NCBI RefSeq assembly: GCF_013344475.1
Contig: NZ_JABUOU010000001.1
Location: forward strand, 434,001 to 498,000
DNA length: 64,000 nucleotides
Reading direction: 5' to 3'
From: Martelella limonii
GTDB lineage: Bacteria; Pseudomonadota; Alphaproteobacteria; Rhizobiales; Rhizobiaceae
This document shows positions 1 through 12,598 of the stretch, in pieces. The notes under the pieces are model-generated. The model saw nothing but the letters and a program-made list of their open reading frames with translations. It did not search any database and was not told the DNA's origin. Position numbers and translations under genes: made by a program. Each line of letters starts with the position of its first letter. Within the stretch, counting starts at the first letter, position 1.

Positions 1-1935
1 ACCAATCTCGGGCTGACCACGATCGCCAGCGGCGCGGAAATCCAGGTGGGCGCCGGCGGCACCAGCGGCGCGCTCGGCGGCAATGCCGAAATCGAGGCCG
101 GTGGCGCGCTGAGCTTTGCCCGCTCCGACGACATCACGTTCCGCGGCACGCTTGCAGGCGGTGGCGTTGTGGCGCAGAAGGGGCCGGGAGAACTGAGACT
201 TGCCGCCGACAGTCCGAATTTCACGGGCTCGGTCGAGGCCATTGGCGGTTCGGTGGATATCGATGCCGATCTGCGCGGCGCAACGGCCGAGGTCGGGACC
301 GGCGCGACCCTCGGCGGCTCGGGCATGATCGGCGACACCCATGTCAGCCGCGGCGGTACGTTCCGCGCTGGCGATGACAGCGGACCCATTACCGTCGATG
401 GCGATCTCGATTTCGATCAGGGCGCGACCTATGTGGCTGTGATCAATGTCGATCAACAACCTGCCATCGTGAACGGGACGGTTGCCTTTGACGATACAAC
501 GGTCGGCCTCGAGTTCGATGAGGGCGGCACGCTGAAGCAGGACTATACGCTGCTGCTCGCCGGCGATATCACCGGTACCTTCGATGCCTCGGTCGATACG
601 CTGCCGTCTCAGTTTCGCGGCACCGTCAGCGAACAGGGCAATGCCCTGAAGCTCGATCTCGCTTATGTGGGCGGCAATTTCAGCTTTTCGGAACTCGGGC
701 GGAGCGTGAACACGCAACTCGTCAAGGCATTCAATGACGGCGTGCCGCTGCAAGGCACGCTTGCCGCAGGCATGCTGCAGAGCGGAACCGCCTATGAAGC
801 GGCGATGACGACGCTCGGGGGCGAACTGGGCGTGAATGCCACCATGAGCGCAACGCTTGGCATGGACAGTTTCCTGCGGCGCTCCTCCAATCCCAACCGG
901 CTTCTTGCCGGCTGGCGTCCGGTCGAGCAAGGGTCCAGCGATGACAGCGTCGGCAATGCGCCCTCCACGACCTCGGGGCTTGCCTATTGGGCCGTAAGCG
1001 GCCGCGATCTTTATGGCAATGCGGCGGGCGATCCGCGCTGGGACTGGTCGCAGGCCAGGCGTCAGCCGTTTTATGGACCGTTCAATCCGGCCGGCACTGC
1101 GTGGCTCGAATATAATGGCGGCGTTTCCAGCGTGAAGGGCGATGCCCAGGCCGGCAATTCCGGCGCCGATATCGACAGCAACATGGTCGAGGGCGGCTAT
1201 CTGGCGCGGCTCGACGATGCCAACGCGATCGGCATCATCTTCGGCGGCGGGATGTCCACCTACAAGCAGACAGACCAGGCCGGCAAGGCCGACACGCAGA
1301 GCTTCCATGCGGCAGTCAATGGCGTCACCCAGTCGAAGGAAGGCTTCTACGCAACCGGCGTCGTCGGCGGAGGCGTCGACAGCATCGATACGGAGCGAAC
1401 GGTGGCGTTCGGCAATGCCATCGACATGCTGCGCGGCTCCTATTCGGCAATGAGCGTTGGCGGGCGCATCGAGGCCGGTGGACGTCTGGTCCAGGGCAAC
1501 GTCGCCATCATTCCCTTCGCCGCTGCGAGCGCGGTCTATACCCATGCGCCGGATTACAGCGAGGAGGTTGCGTCAGGTCTCGGCACATCGGCGCTCGCCT
1601 ATTCGGATGTCGGGCTCTTTCGGGGAACGGTCGAGGCCGGGATCGGCTTCGATACGGCAGCCGGCGAAATCGCGCAGCGCTTCGCCGTCAACGGCCGGGT
1701 CTCCTACCTCTATCGCTATGGCGGTGGCGGCGATGCGGGGGCAAGCTTCCTGGCGCTTCCGGGGTACGGCTTCTCGATCTCCAGCAACGCGCCGACGGGA
1801 AGCGCTGTCGCCGCCAATGTCGCGGCGAAGATCCAGCTCACGCCCCAGGCCGATCTGAGCATCGGTGCCTATGGCGAATGGGGTGCGGACTACTCGGCGC
1901 TGATTGCGTCCGCCAAGCTTAGATATACCTGGTAA
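1..1935 (+). CDS. Autotransporter, C-terminal part (5' end outside window)
   Basis: The frame is open from base 1, so the true start lies upstream and 644 residues are visible. The first ~230 residues are Gly/Ala/Asp-rich and repetitive, as in a beta-helical passenger with an autotransporter-associated repeat. From about residue 330 to the end, amphipathic strands rich in Gly, Tyr and Ala look like a 12-strand outer-membrane barrel. The protein ends in R-Y-T-W; a terminal aromatic residue is the usual Bam-recognition signal. The inferred role is type V secretion of its own passenger to the cell surface, perhaps for adhesion. The passenger function cannot be told from this fragment. The family call is firm and the substrate unknown. 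Confidence 0.82.
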   Translation, partial: TNLGLTTIASGAEIQVGAGGTSGALGGNAEIEAGGALSFARSDDITFRGTLAGGGVVAQKGPGELRLAADSPNFTGSVEAIGGSVDIDADLRGATAEVGTGATLGGSGMIGDTHVSRGGTFRAGDDSGPITVDGDLDFDQGATYVAVINVDQQPAIVNGTVAFDDTTVGLEFDEGGTLKQDYTLLLAGDITGTFDASVDTLPSQFRGTVSEQGNALKLDLAYVGGNFSFSELGRSVNTQLVKAFNDGVPLQGTLAAGMLQSGTAYEAAMTTLGGELGVNATMSATLGMDSFLRRSSNPNRLLAGWRPVEQGSSDDSVGNAPSTTSGLAYWAVSGRDLYGNAAGDPRWDWSQARRQPFYGPFNPAGTAWLEYNGGVSSVKGDAQAGNSGADIDSNMVEGGYLARLDDANAIGIIFGGGMSTYKQTDQAGKADTQSFHAAVNGVTQSKEGFYATGVVGGGVDSIDTERTVAFGNAIDMLRGSYSAMSVGGRIEAGGRLVQGNVAIIPFAAASAVYTHAPDYSEEVASGLGTSALAYSDVGLFRGTVEAGIGFDTAAGEIAQRFAVNGRVSYLYRYGGGGDAGASFLALPGYGFSISSNAPTGSAVAANVAAKIQLTPQADLSIGAYGEWGADYSALIASAKLRYTW

Positions 1936-2007
1936 GCCGCACGATCGCAGCGCCTCCTTGAGGAGGGCACATTTCTGTGCCATCAAGAGCGCCGAAAAGG
2001 AGGGGCC

Positions 2008-2886
2008 ATGTCTCTTTCACTCCGTCCTCTCGACCATCTCGTTTTGCCGGTCGTTGATCTTTCGACCGCGCGGCTCAGGCTTTCAGCGCTCGGCTTCGCC
2101 GTGGCGCCGGAGGCGCGCCATCCGTTCGGCACGGCCAATGCCTGCATCTATTTCGCCGATTCGACCTATCTCGAGCCGATCGCGATCGCCGACCGGCAGC
2201 TCTATGAGCAGAGCCTTGCCACGGCCGAGTTCGTGCGGCGCGACCGGGCCTTCCGCTTCCTGAACGGCGACGACGGATTGTCGGCCTTCGTCTTCAAGAG
2301 CGCGGACGCTGCGCGTGACCATGATGAATTTGCAAGGGCTGGTCTTGCCGCCGGCGATCTTTTCAGCTTTTCGCGGCCCTTCATGAAGGCCGACGGGAGC
2401 GAGGCGACGGCGGGTTTCCGCCTTGCCTTTGCCGCCGACCTGCGCGCGCCGGACCTTTTCTTCTTTACCTGCGAACGTCTTCAGCCGCTTGCCCCCGATG
2501 CAAGCCTGATCGGGCATCAGAACGGCGTCACGGGCGTTTCGGAGCTGCTGCTTTGCGAGGACAATCCCATGGATTTCGAGCCGCTGCTGCAGATGCTGAG
2601 CGGTGCCGGCGAAGCTGTCATCCATCCGGAAGGCTTTACCGCCAGCCTGCCTTCGACCGCGCTTTCCGTTTTCACACATGCTCATCTGCAATCGCGCTAC
2701 GGCATTGAACGCAAGAGCCATCGGCGCGGGCTTTCCGCCGCCGCGATCATTTTCGAAACCGCAGATCTTTCAAATCTCTCCGATATTCTTCAGGCCAATG
2801 AGATCGCCGCGACAGAGGCGGAGGGCAGCATTGTCGTGCCGCCCGCGCCCGGCCAGGGCGTGACCTTCATATTCAGGGAAAACTAG
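2008..2886 (+). CDS. VOC-fold (glyoxalase_3-like) protein
   Basis: The protein has 292 residues. The N-terminus [11 protein letters not shown] is the typical first strand of a vicinal-oxygen-chelate module, with a metal-ligand His in LDHLVL. A second half-module follows near residue 160 ([11 protein letters not shown]). Length and motifs match the glyoxalase-like domain family PF13468. The ATG at 2008 is preceded by a strong AAAAGGAGG. The stop lies one base before kdsA, so the two are probably co-transcribed, an arrangement also known from other rhizobia. The substrate is unknown. It could be a dioxygenase, lyase or metal-binding protein; no link to Kdo synthesis can be shown from sequence. 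Confidence 0.75.
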   Translation: MSLSLRPLDHLVLPVVDLSTARLRLSALGFAVAPEARHPFGTANACIYFADSTYLEPIAIADRQLYEQSLATAEFVRRDRAFRFLNGDDGLSAFVFKSADAARDHDEFARAGLAAGDLFSFSRPFMKADGSEATAGFRLAFAADLRAPDLFFFTCERLQPLAPDASLIGHQNGVTGVSELLLCEDNPMDFEPLLQMLSGAGEAVIHPEGFTASLPSTALSVFTHAHLQSRYGIERKSHRRGLSAAAIIFETADLSNLSDILQANEIAATEAEGSIVVPPAPGQGVTFIFREN

Positions 2887-2887
2887 C

Positions 2888-3727
2888 ATGACCGAGAAAA
2901 CCGTAACAGCCGGCGAAGGCGACAAGGCCGTCAGCTTTTCCAACAGCGGAAAACTGTCGTTGATTGCCGGACCGTGCCAGATGGAAAGCCGAGATCATGC
3001 CTTCATGATGGCGGGGAAGCTTTCCGAAATCTGCGCCGATGCCGGGATCGGCCTCGTTTACAAGTCCTCCTTCGACAAGGCCAATCGCACTTCGCTCAAG
3101 GCAGAGCGCGGCATGGGCATCGATAAGTCGCTCGAGGTGTTTGCAGACCTCAAGAAGGAATTCGGCTTCCCGGTGCTGACCGACATTCACACGGAAGAAC
3201 AATGCGCCGAAGTGGCGACGGTCGTCGATGTTCTCCAGATCCCGGCGTTCCTGTCGCGCCAGACCGACCTTCTGGTCGCCGCCGCCAAGACCGGCCGTGT
3301 CATCAATGTGAAGAAGGGCCAGTTCCTGGCGCCCTGGGACATGCGAAACGTGCTGGCAAAGCTTGTCGACAGCGGCAATGACAATGTCCTGCTCTGCGAG
3401 CGCGGCGCCTCTTTCGGCTACAATACGCTGGTCTCCGACATGCGTGCGCTGCCGATCATGGCGTCAACCGGCGCGCCGGTGATCTTCGATGCCACCCATT
3501 CCGTTCAGCAACCGGGCGGGCAGGGCGGTTCGACCGGCGGTCAGCGCGAATTCGTCGAGACGCTGGCAAGGGCTGCGGTCGCGGTCGGCGTGGCGGGCGT
3601 GTTCATCGAGACCCACGAGGATCCGGACAATGCGCCCTCCGACGGCCCCAACATGGTGCCGCTCGGCGAGATGCCGCGCCTTCTGGAAAAGCTTCTTGCT
3701 TTTGACGCGGTTGCAAAGGGAAGGTAA
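2888..3727 (+). CDS. kdsA: 3-deoxy-8-phosphooctulonate (Kdo-8-P) synthase
   Basis: Condenses phosphoenolpyruvate with arabinose 5-phosphate to Kdo-8-phosphate, the first committed step of Kdo for lipopolysaccharide, in the cytoplasm. It has 279 residues, the usual family length. The strand AGPCQMES at residues 27-34 carries Cys30. In the metal-dependent class this Cys is a metal ligand, while E. coli-type enzymes have Asn there, so this is probably the metal-dependent form. [11 protein letters not shown] and the QQPGG(Q)GGSTGGQRE region are characteristic phosphate/PEP-binding segments. It follows the VOC gene by one base and precedes eno by ~200 bases. Confidence 0.96.
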   Translation: MTEKTVTAGEGDKAVSFSNSGKLSLIAGPCQMESRDHAFMMAGKLSEICADAGIGLVYKSSFDKANRTSLKAERGMGIDKSLEVFADLKKEFGFPVLTDIHTEEQCAEVATVVDVLQIPAFLSRQTDLLVAAAKTGRVINVKKGQFLAPWDMRNVLAKLVDSGNDNVLLCERGASFGYNTLVSDMRALPIMASTGAPVIFDATHSVQQPGGQGGSTGGQREFVETLARAAVAVGVAGVFIETHEDPDNAPSDGPNMVPLGEMPRLLEKLLAFDAVAKGR

Positions 3728-3925
3728 GCTCAATCATGGTCCGGCGGCTCGCCGATATTTAGGGGCAAGGCGTCAAAATTTCTTCATTCGTCATAGTGCT
3801 GGAACACGAACTGCATTAAGCAGAACTCCGGCGATCTGTGCCGCCCGCCCAAGGGGTGAACGGATCGCTCAGAACCAGCGCTCAGGCGTGGTCGTTTCAA
3901 TTTTTGTAGCAAGGTCGACAGGTAG

Positions 3926-5206
<1,281 letters not shown>

Positions 5207-5245
5207 TTGCGGGCCAAACTGGGTTGGCATCTTGATTGAGACCTT

Positions 5246-5275
5246 GAAAGCCCGCGGCTTGCGTCGCGGGCTTTC
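5246..5275 (+). terminator. Hairpin terminator after eno
   Basis: An 11-bp perfect inverted repeat (GAAAGCCCGCG / CGCGGGCTTTC) with an 8-base loop starts 40 bases after the eno stop. There is no clear T-tract, so termination strength is uncertain. Confidence 0.6.
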
Positions 5276-5360
5276 GGCGTTCTCGGGCCGGGGATTTAGC
5301 CTTGGTTAAGGTTCCTGAGCTAATTTGCATATAGTGTATTGCGTACCCCCGGACAGCTTC

Positions 5361-5681
5361 ATGTGGACCCGACATCATAAATCCCGGATATATGGCCGTC
5401 TGGTCGTGCCCGCGATTGCCGCCTGCTTTATGAGCTACTTCATCTATCATTCGATCCATGGGGACTACGGCCTGATCGCCGGTGAGCGCTTCGAGCAGCA
5501 CAAGGCGCTCAATGAACGCAAGCTTCAGAAGCTGGTCGCCGAGCGCGAGGAAATGGAGCGCCACGTCAAGATGCTGTCCGACGGGTCGCTCATGAAGGAT
5601 GCGATCGACGAGCAGGCGCGCTATGCCCTGAACCTGCTGCGGCCGGACGAAATCGTGATTTTCGAGCGTCACCTCCAATAA
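5361..5681 (+). CDS. ftsB: FtsB/DivIC-type septum formation initiator
   Basis: A small bitopic division protein that bridges FtsL and FtsQ in the divisome. It has 106 residues from ATG 5361. An in-frame ATG at 5325 would add 12 residues lacking family character. A short basic cytoplasmic tail (WTRHHKSRIYGR) precedes one membrane helix at residues ~13-32, then a heptad-like coiled coil (FEQHKALNERKLQKLVAEREEMERHVKML) and a conserved end with ARYALNLLRPDEIVIF. It sits between eno and pdhA, as is usual in rhizobia. Confidence 0.88.
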   Translation: MWTRHHKSRIYGRLVVPAIAACFMSYFIYHSIHGDYGLIAGERFEQHKALNERKLQKLVAEREEMERHVKMLSDGSLMKDAIDEQARYALNLLRPDEIVIFERHLQ

Positions 5682-5825
5682 ACCGAAATCTAGTTAATTC
5701 GAACTTTAGTGATATATTTCAGATAATTGTACGGCGCAAACATGCTGAAATCTAGCATTGCCGTGCCGCACAAAACTGCCTATTGTGATGTCAATTCCAC
5801 GTCTTTCCTTCCAAAGGAGGTCTTG

Positions 5826-6848
5826 ATGGCGTCGCAAGCGTCCGCTTCACGGAAATCCCCCAAAAAAGAAGATAACAGCCGGATCGTCGAGTTTGACCGC
5901 GATCAGGAAATGCATGCCCTGCGCGAAATGCTGATGATTCGCCGCTTCGAAGAGAAGGCCGGCCAGCTTTACGGCATGGGCTTCATCGGCGGTTTCTGTC
6001 ACCTTTACATCGGCCAGGAAGCTGTCGTTGTCGGCATGCAGATGGCGCTGAAGGATGGCGATCAGATCATCACCAGCTACCGCGACCACGGCCACATGCT
6101 CGCAACTGGCATGGAATCGCGCGGCGTGATGGCTGAGCTTACCGGACGCCGCTCGGGTTATTCCAAGGGCAAGGGCGGCTCGATGCACATGTTCTCCAAG
6201 GAGAAGGCGTTCTACGGCGGTCACGGCATCGTCGGCGCTCAGGTGCCGCTCGGTGCAGGTCTTGCCTTTGCCAACAAGTATCGCGGCGACGACAAGGTCT
6301 CCGTTGTCTACTTCGGCGATGGCGCTGCCAACCAGGGTCAGGTTTACGAAACCTACAACATGGCGCAGCTCTGGAAACTGCCGGTCGTTTTCGTGGTCGA
6401 GAACAACCGTTATGCCATGGGCACCTCGGTGTCGCGTTCGTCCGCCGAGACCGATTTCTCCAAGCGCGGCGCCTCGTTCGGCATTCCCGGCATGCAGGTT
6501 GACGGTATGGATGTCCGTGCCGTGATGGCGGCTGCCGAAGAAGCGGAAAACCACGCCCGCTCCGGCAATGGTCCGATCATCCTCGAAATGCAGACCTACC
6601 GCTATCGCGGTCACTCCATGTCCGACCCGGCGAAATACCGCTCGAAGGACGAAGTGCAGAAGATGCGTTCCGAGCATGATCCGATCGAACAGGTTCGCCA
6701 GCGTCTGCTCACCAAGAAGTGGGCGAGCGAGGACGATCTGAAGGCCGTGGACAAGGACGTCCGCGCCATCATCTCCGATGCCGCCGATTTCGCCCAGACC
6801 GATCCGGAGCCGGATGTTTCCGAGCTCTACACCGATATTCTGCGCTGA
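5826..6848 (+). CDS. pdhA: Pyruvate dehydrogenase E1 component, alpha subunit
   Basis: The thiamine-diphosphate-binding half of the heterotetrameric E1 that decarboxylates pyruvate and reductively acetylates lipoyl groups of E2. It has 340 residues from ATG 5826, preceded by AAAGGAGG at 5813-5820. Longer in-frame starts lack a ribosome site. The ThDP motif runs from [10 protein letters not shown] to VVENN, and the conserved loop [19 protein letters not shown] is present. The N-terminal ~25 residues are Lys/Ser-rich and variable. It begins the pdhA-pdhB-pdhC operon, with 16 bases to pdhB. Confidence 0.97.
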   Translation: MASQASASRKSPKKEDNSRIVEFDRDQEMHALREMLMIRRFEEKAGQLYGMGFIGGFCHLYIGQEAVVVGMQMALKDGDQIITSYRDHGHMLATGMESRGVMAELTGRRSGYSKGKGGSMHMFSKEKAFYGGHGIVGAQVPLGAGLAFANKYRGDDKVSVVYFGDGAANQGQVYETYNMAQLWKLPVVFVVENNRYAMGTSVSRSSAETDFSKRGASFGIPGMQVDGMDVRAVMAAAEEAENHARSGNGPIILEMQTYRYRGHSMSDPAKYRSKDEVQKMRSEHDPIEQVRQRLLTKKWASEDDLKAVDKDVRAIISDAADFAQTDPEPDVSELYTDILR

Positions 6849-6864
6849 GACGGGGAGGGATAAC

Positions 6865-8259
<1,395 letters not shown>

Positions 8260-8271
8260 GGGAGCGTCAAG

Positions 8272-9684
8272 ATGCCCATCAAGATTACGATGCCGGCGCT
8301 TTCGCCGACCATGGAAGAGGGCAATCTTTCCAAGTGGCTGGTCAAGGAAGGCGACAGCGTTTCGGCCGGCGATGTGATTGCAGAGATCGAAACCGACAAG
8401 GCGACGATGGAAGTCGAAGCCGTCGATGAAGGTGTCGTCGCCAAGATCGTGGTGCCCGCCGGCACCGAAGGTGTGGCGGTCAACGCTCTGATCGCGATCC
8501 TTGCCGAGGACGGCGAAGATGCCGCCGAAGCCGCGAAGGCGGCCGAAGGCGGCGATGCGCCGGCCAAGGAAGAAAAGTCCAAGGAAGACAAACCGAAGGA
8601 CGCACCCAAGGAAGAGGCCAAGGCCGAGAAGCCGTCCTCCGACGCAACGGCTGAGAAGGTCGCCAAGGGCGGTGTGCCGTCCTCCGATACGCCGGTTCCG
8701 GACGCCAAGGCGCCCGCAGCTCCGAAAGCCGATGGCGAGCGCATCTTCGCGTCTCCGCTGGCCCGCCGCCTCGCAAAGGAGGCCGGACTCGATCTTGCAC
8801 AGCTTTCCGGTACCGGCCCCCATGGCCGCATCGTCAAGCGCGACATCGAAAAGGCCGAGAGCGAGGGCGTTGGCAAGGCAGCGCCGGCAGCCAAGCCGGA
8901 TGCTGGCCAGAAAGAAGAGGCCGCCGCCGCCCCGATGGCTAAGGCATCCTCCGAAGAGGCGATCCTCAAGCTGTTCGAGGAAGGCTCCTACGAGCTCGTG
9001 CCGCATGACGGCATGCGCAAGACGATTGCCAAGCGTCTGGTCGAATCCAAGCAGACGATCCCGCATTTCTATGTGACGGTCGATTGCGAACTCGACGCGC
9101 TTCTGGCGCTCAGGAGCCAGTTGAACAAGGCAGCGCCCGTCAAGAACGAAAAGCCTGCCTACAAGCTCTCCGTCAATGACCTGGTCATCAAGGCCATGGC
9201 GCTGGCGCTGCGCGACGTGCCGGATGCCAACGTCTCCTGGACGGACAGCAACATGGTCGTTCACAAGCATGTCGATGTCGGCGTCGCCGTATCGATCCCC
9301 GGCGGTCTGATTACCCCGATCGTGCGGCGGGCGGATGAGAAGCCGCTCTCCGTGATCTCCAACGAGATGAAGGATCTGGGCAACCGGGCGCGTGAGAAGA
9401 AGCTGAAGCCCGCCGAATACCAGGGCGGAACGACAGCCGTTTCCAACATGGGCATGATGGGCGTCAAGGACTTCGCAGCCGTCATCAACCCGCCGCATGC
9501 CTCGATCCTCGCCGTTGGCGCGGGCGAGAAGCGTCCGGTGGTCAAGAATGACGAACTGGCGATCGCGACCGTGATGTCGGTGACGCTGTCGACCGACCAT
9601 CGCTGCGTCGATGGCGCGCTCGCAGCCGAAGTGCTGGCCGCGTTCAAGGGCTATATCGAAAACCCGATGTCGATGCTGGTCTGA
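8272..9684 (+). CDS. pdhC: Pyruvate dehydrogenase E2, dihydrolipoamide acetyltransferase
   Basis: Core of the complex; transfers acetyl groups from lipoyl to CoA. It has 470 residues. The lipoyl domain covers residues 1-~78 (Lys43). A long Lys/Glu/Ala/Pro linker follows. The peripheral-subunit-binding domain is at ~157-195 ([17 protein letters not shown] ... [12 protein letters not shown]). The catalytic domain from ~240 ends with the active-site motif DHRCVDGA near residue 443. It lies 12 bases after pdhB in the same operon. The call of pyruvate rather than oxoglutarate E2 rests on the E1 partners and the [12 protein letters not shown]-terminus. Confidence 0.96.
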   Translation: MPIKITMPALSPTMEEGNLSKWLVKEGDSVSAGDVIAEIETDKATMEVEAVDEGVVAKIVVPAGTEGVAVNALIAILAEDGEDAAEAAKAAEGGDAPAKEEKSKEDKPKDAPKEEAKAEKPSSDATAEKVAKGGVPSSDTPVPDAKAPAAPKADGERIFASPLARRLAKEAGLDLAQLSGTGPHGRIVKRDIEKAESEGVGKAAPAAKPDAGQKEEAAAAPMAKASSEEAILKLFEEGSYELVPHDGMRKTIAKRLVESKQTIPHFYVTVDCELDALLALRSQLNKAAPVKNEKPAYKLSVNDLVIKAMALALRDVPDANVSWTDSNMVVHKHVDVGVAVSIPGGLITPIVRRADEKPLSVISNEMKDLGNRAREKKLKPAEYQGGTTAVSNMGMMGVKDFAAVINPPHASILAVGAGEKRPVVKNDELAIATVMSVTLSTDHRCVDGALAAEVLAAFKGYIENPMSMLV

Positions 9685-9694
9685 GGACGGGCGG

Positions 9695-10333
9695 ATGAAG
9701 ACGGTTCTCTGCTATGGCGATTCGCTGACGTTCGGGCACGACCCGAGCGGTCGGGGCCGCCATGCCCATGAGGACCGCTGGCCGATGGTGCTGCAGAAGG
9801 CGCTGGGGGAGGGCGTTCATGTTCTCCCCGAGGCGCTGGGTGGTCGCACCACGGCCTATGACGATCACACGGCGGCGGCTGACCGCAATGGCGCGCGGGT
9901 GCTTCCCACGCTTCTGGCCAGCCACACGCCGCTCGATCTGATCATCATCATGCTCGGCACCAATGATCTGAAGCCGTGGACCGGGGGCGGCGCGTTTTCG
10001 AGCCGCAACGGATTGAAGCGGTTGATCGAGATCGTCCGCTCGCATCCCTATCCGTTCGACCACGAGGCGCCGGAAATCCTGGTGGTGTCCCCGCCGCACG
10101 CCGTGCCCACGGCCAATGATACCGGTATGGGCTTTCTGCTCTCGACGGTCGAGCAATCTAAGATGCTCTCGACCTTCTACAGCGATGTGGCGGACGAATT
10201 CGGGTGCGGGTTCTACGATGCGGCGTCGGTTGCCAAGGCGAGCCCGCTCGACGGCGTTCACCTTGATGCCGAAAATACCCGCGCAATCGGGCGCGGTCTC
10301 GAGCCGATCGTTCGGATGATGCTTGGACTTTGA
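9695..10333 (+). CDS. SGNH/GDSL-family hydrolase (arylesterase-like)
   Basis: A 212-residue esterase of the SGNH fold. Block I is GDSLTFGHDP with the nucleophile Ser10, block III is MLGTNDL, and block V is DGVHLD with the catalytic Asp/His. The conserved Gly of block II lies in EALGGRTT. The start at ATG 9695 lies 11 bases after the pdhC stop; an upstream in-frame start would overlap pdhC heavily. No signal peptide is seen, so it is probably cytoplasmic. It is an insertion between pdhC and lpdA with no obvious link to pyruvate oxidation. The substrate is unknown; homologues hydrolyse aryl or acyl esters. Confidence 0.85.
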   Translation: MKTVLCYGDSLTFGHDPSGRGRHAHEDRWPMVLQKALGEGVHVLPEALGGRTTAYDDHTAAADRNGARVLPTLLASHTPLDLIIIMLGTNDLKPWTGGGAFSSRNGLKRLIEIVRSHPYPFDHEAPEILVVSPPHAVPTANDTGMGFLLSTVEQSKMLSTFYSDVADEFGCGFYDAASVAKASPLDGVHLDAENTRAIGRGLEPIVRMMLGL

Positions 10334-10409
10334 ACGTTTTTGATCAACATCAAGGAGTGAACACGAAGCGCGGCTAGGCTGGATATCAACCACAACAGAG
10401 GAGATATCC

Positions 10410-10646
10410 ATGTCGAACACCCCGCACGCGCTGGCCGAGGAATTCCCGGAATTCAGCGACCGGATTCACGAATTGAAGGTCGAAGATGCGCATTTTGCCA
10501 AGCTTTTCGACGACTATCATGCGGTAAACCGCGCGGTCCATCGCGCGGAGGAAAACATCGAACCGACCGATGATGCGCACATGGAAGAGATGCGCAGGCG
10601 CCGGATGGTTCTGAAGGATGAAATCTACGGGATGCTGACACGCTGA
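10410..10646 (+). CDS. YdcH family (DUF465) small protein
   Basis: A 78-residue, highly charged, all-helical protein. The pattern FPEFSDRIHELKVEDAHFAK, then a predicted coiled coil and the C-terminal MRRRRMVLKDEIYGML, matches the DUF465/YdcH family. The start is preceded by GAGGAGA. Its role is unknown; homologues are common, often single, cytoplasmic proteins. It lies alone between the esterase and lpdA. Confidence 0.85.
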   Translation: MSNTPHALAEEFPEFSDRIHELKVEDAHFAKLFDDYHAVNRAVHRAEENIEPTDDAHMEEMRRRRMVLKDEIYGMLTR

Positions 10647-10710
10647 AGGCGGGCATCCCCAAAGCGGGCCGGGCGGCATTGCCCGGCTCCCCTTAAAGGA
10701 GATGTATCCC

Positions 10711-12156
10711 GTGTCTGAGACCTACGATGTCCTCGTCATCGGCGCCGGCCCCGGCGGCTATATCGCTGCCATCCGCGCCGCCCAGCTTGGCCTGAAGACC
10801 GCCGTCGTCGAGCGTGAGCACATGGCCGGCATCTGCTCCAACTGGGGCTGCATCCCGACCAAGGCGCTGCTGCGTTCCGCCGAAGTGCTGGACAACACCA
10901 ACCACGCCAAGGAATACGGGCTCGTCATCGAAGGCCAGGTCAAGGCCGATCTCGAAGCGATCGTCAAGCGGTCGCGCGGCATTGCCGAGCGCATGAATGC
11001 CGGTGTGATCTACCTGATGAAGAAGAACAAGGTCGACATCATCTGGGGCGAGGCGACGCTGTCGAAGCCGGGTGAGGTCACTGTCTCCGAGGTCAAGAAG
11101 AAGATCGTGGAGCCGCAGGCGCCGACGCCGAAGGGTGCCAAGGGCCCGGGCACCTACAAGGCCAAGCACATTATCGTTGCCACTGGTGCCCGTCCGCGCG
11201 CTCTGCCCGGCATCGAGCCGGATGGCAAGCTGATCTGGACCTATTTTGAGGCCCTCAAGCCCGCCAAGATGCCGAAAACGCTTCTGGTGATGGGCTCCGG
11301 CGCGATCGGAATCGAGTTCGCTTCGTTCTATCGCTCACTCGGCGTCGAGGTGACGGTGGTCGAGGTGATGAAGCAGGTGATGCCGGTCGAGGATAATGAG
11401 ATCGCCACCTTCGCCCAGAAGCGTCTGGAAAAGCGCGGCATCAAGATCATGCTCGAAGCGAAGGTTGCCAAGGTCGAGAAGGGCAGCGATTCCATCACCG
11501 CCCATGTCGAGACCAAGGACGGCAAGGTCGAAAAGATCACGGCCGACCGGATGATTTCGGCTGTCGGCGTCCAGGGCAATATCGAAAACATCGGCCTCGA
11601 AAAGCTCGGGATCAAGACCGATCGCGGCTGCATCGTCATCGATGAATACTGCAAGACCAATGTCGAGGGAATCTACGCGATCGGCGATGTCGCCGGTCCG
11701 CCCATGCTCGCCCACAAGGCCGAGCACGAGGCCGTCATCTGCGTTGAAAAGCTCGCCGGCCAGAAGAATGTCCATCCCCTCGACAAGCGCAAGGTCCCGG
11801 GCTGCACCTATTGCAATCCTCAGGTCGCCTCCGTCGGCCTGACCGAAGCCAAGGCCAAGGAAGCCGGATACGACGTGCGTGTTGGCCGCTTCTCCTTCGT
11901 TGCCAACGGCAAGGCTGTGGCGCTGGGCGAGGATCAGGGCATGGTCAAGACGGTTTTCGACAAGAAGACCGGCGAACTTCTCGGCGCCCATATGGTCGGT
12001 GCTGAAGTAACCGAGCTGATCGAAGGCTTCGTGATTGCGATGAACCTGGAAACCACGGAAGAAGAATTGATGCACACCATCTTCCCGCATCCTACGCTCT
12101 CCGAAATGATGAAAGAAAGCGTGCTCGATGCATATGGACGTGTACTTAATGCATGA
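10711..12156 (+). CDS. lpdA: Dihydrolipoamide dehydrogenase (E3)
   Basis: Reoxidises dihydrolipoyl groups of the pyruvate dehydrogenase complex with NAD+. It has 481 residues. FAD-binding VIGAGPGGY is at ~9-17, the redox disulfide is Cys42-Cys47 (GICSNWGCIPTK), the NAD fold is at VMGSGAIGIEF, a second FAD segment is YAIGDVAG, and the C-terminal catalytic HPHPTLSE completes the enzyme. I chose GTG 10711 because the ribosome site AAAGGAG (10695-10701) directly abuts the alternative ATG at 10702, which would leave no spacer. Proximity to pdhABC suggests it is the pyruvate-complex E3. Confidence 0.95.
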   Translation: MSETYDVLVIGAGPGGYIAAIRAAQLGLKTAVVEREHMAGICSNWGCIPTKALLRSAEVLDNTNHAKEYGLVIEGQVKADLEAIVKRSRGIAERMNAGVIYLMKKNKVDIIWGEATLSKPGEVTVSEVKKKIVEPQAPTPKGAKGPGTYKAKHIIVATGARPRALPGIEPDGKLIWTYFEALKPAKMPKTLLVMGSGAIGIEFASFYRSLGVEVTVVEVMKQVMPVEDNEIATFAQKRLEKRGIKIMLEAKVAKVEKGSDSITAHVETKDGKVEKITADRMISAVGVQGNIENIGLEKLGIKTDRGCIVIDEYCKTNVEGIYAIGDVAGPPMLAHKAEHEAVICVEKLAGQKNVHPLDKRKVPGCTYCNPQVASVGLTEAKAKEAGYDVRVGRFSFVANGKAVALGEDQGMVKTVFDKKTGELLGAHMVGAEVTELIEGFVIAMNLETTEEELMHTIFPHPTLSEMMKESVLDAYGRVLNA

Positions 12157-12173
12157 TTCCTTTATGCTGACGT

Positions 12174-12197
12174 AGGCGGAAGCGAGAGATTCCGCCT
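12174..12197 (+). terminator. Possible hairpin terminator after lpdA
   Basis: AGGCGGAA and TTCCGCCT form an 8-bp stem 17 bases after the lpdA stop. There is no strong T-run. Confidence 0.4.
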
Positions 12198-12226
12198 TGA
12201 CGTCTAGCAAAAGGGAGACGGTTTCT

Positions 12227-12478
12227 ATGGATGAACAGGGTGTAGGCTGGATTGCCGCAATTATTATCGGCGGCATTGCTGGCTGGCTTGCAGAGAAGTT
12301 CATGAAGTCCGATATGGGCATTTTCATGAATATCATTCTCGGCATCGTCGGCGCCATCGTTGCAAACGCCATTCTCGGCGTATTCGGCATCGCGCTTGGG
12401 GGATGGCTGGGTTACCTGATCGCCGGTTTCATCGGCGCGGTGATCCTGATTTTTGTCGGACGTCTGATCCGGCGCTGA
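12227..12478 (+). CDS. GlsB/YeaQ/YmgE family small membrane protein
   Basis: An 83-residue, three-helix Gly-rich inner-membrane protein. The family core is visible as IIGGIAGWLAEKFMK, then NIILGIVGAIVANAIL and GWLGYLIAGFIGAVILIFVGR. It matches the transglycosylase-associated/GlsB stress-response family in length and in glycine spacing. The ATG at 12227 is preceded by AAAAGGGAGA with normal spacing. It stands between lpdA and lipA with its own 5' gap. Function is poorly defined in all bacteria. Confidence 0.85.
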   Translation: MDEQGVGWIAAIIIGGIAGWLAEKFMKSDMGIFMNIILGIVGAIVANAILGVFGIALGGWLGYLIAGFIGAVILIFVGRLIRR

Positions 12479-12483
12479 CGTTT

Positions 12484-12504
12484 TCTTCGGATTTTCGCCG
12501 AAGA
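12484..12504. terminator. Small hairpin between glsB-like gene and lipA
   Basis: TCTTCGG and CCGAAGA form a 7-bp stem just after the membrane-protein stop. It is preceded by TTTT on the + strand and lacks a downstream T-tract, so it is only a possible terminator. Confidence 0.35.
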
Positions 12505-12598
12505 CAGCGTTGATTCGAACAGCCGGATCGTCTCGGCGATGCGGCAGAGATAATGAAGCCGACCGGGCCCAGTGCCCGGCGGCACTAAGGACGACATG

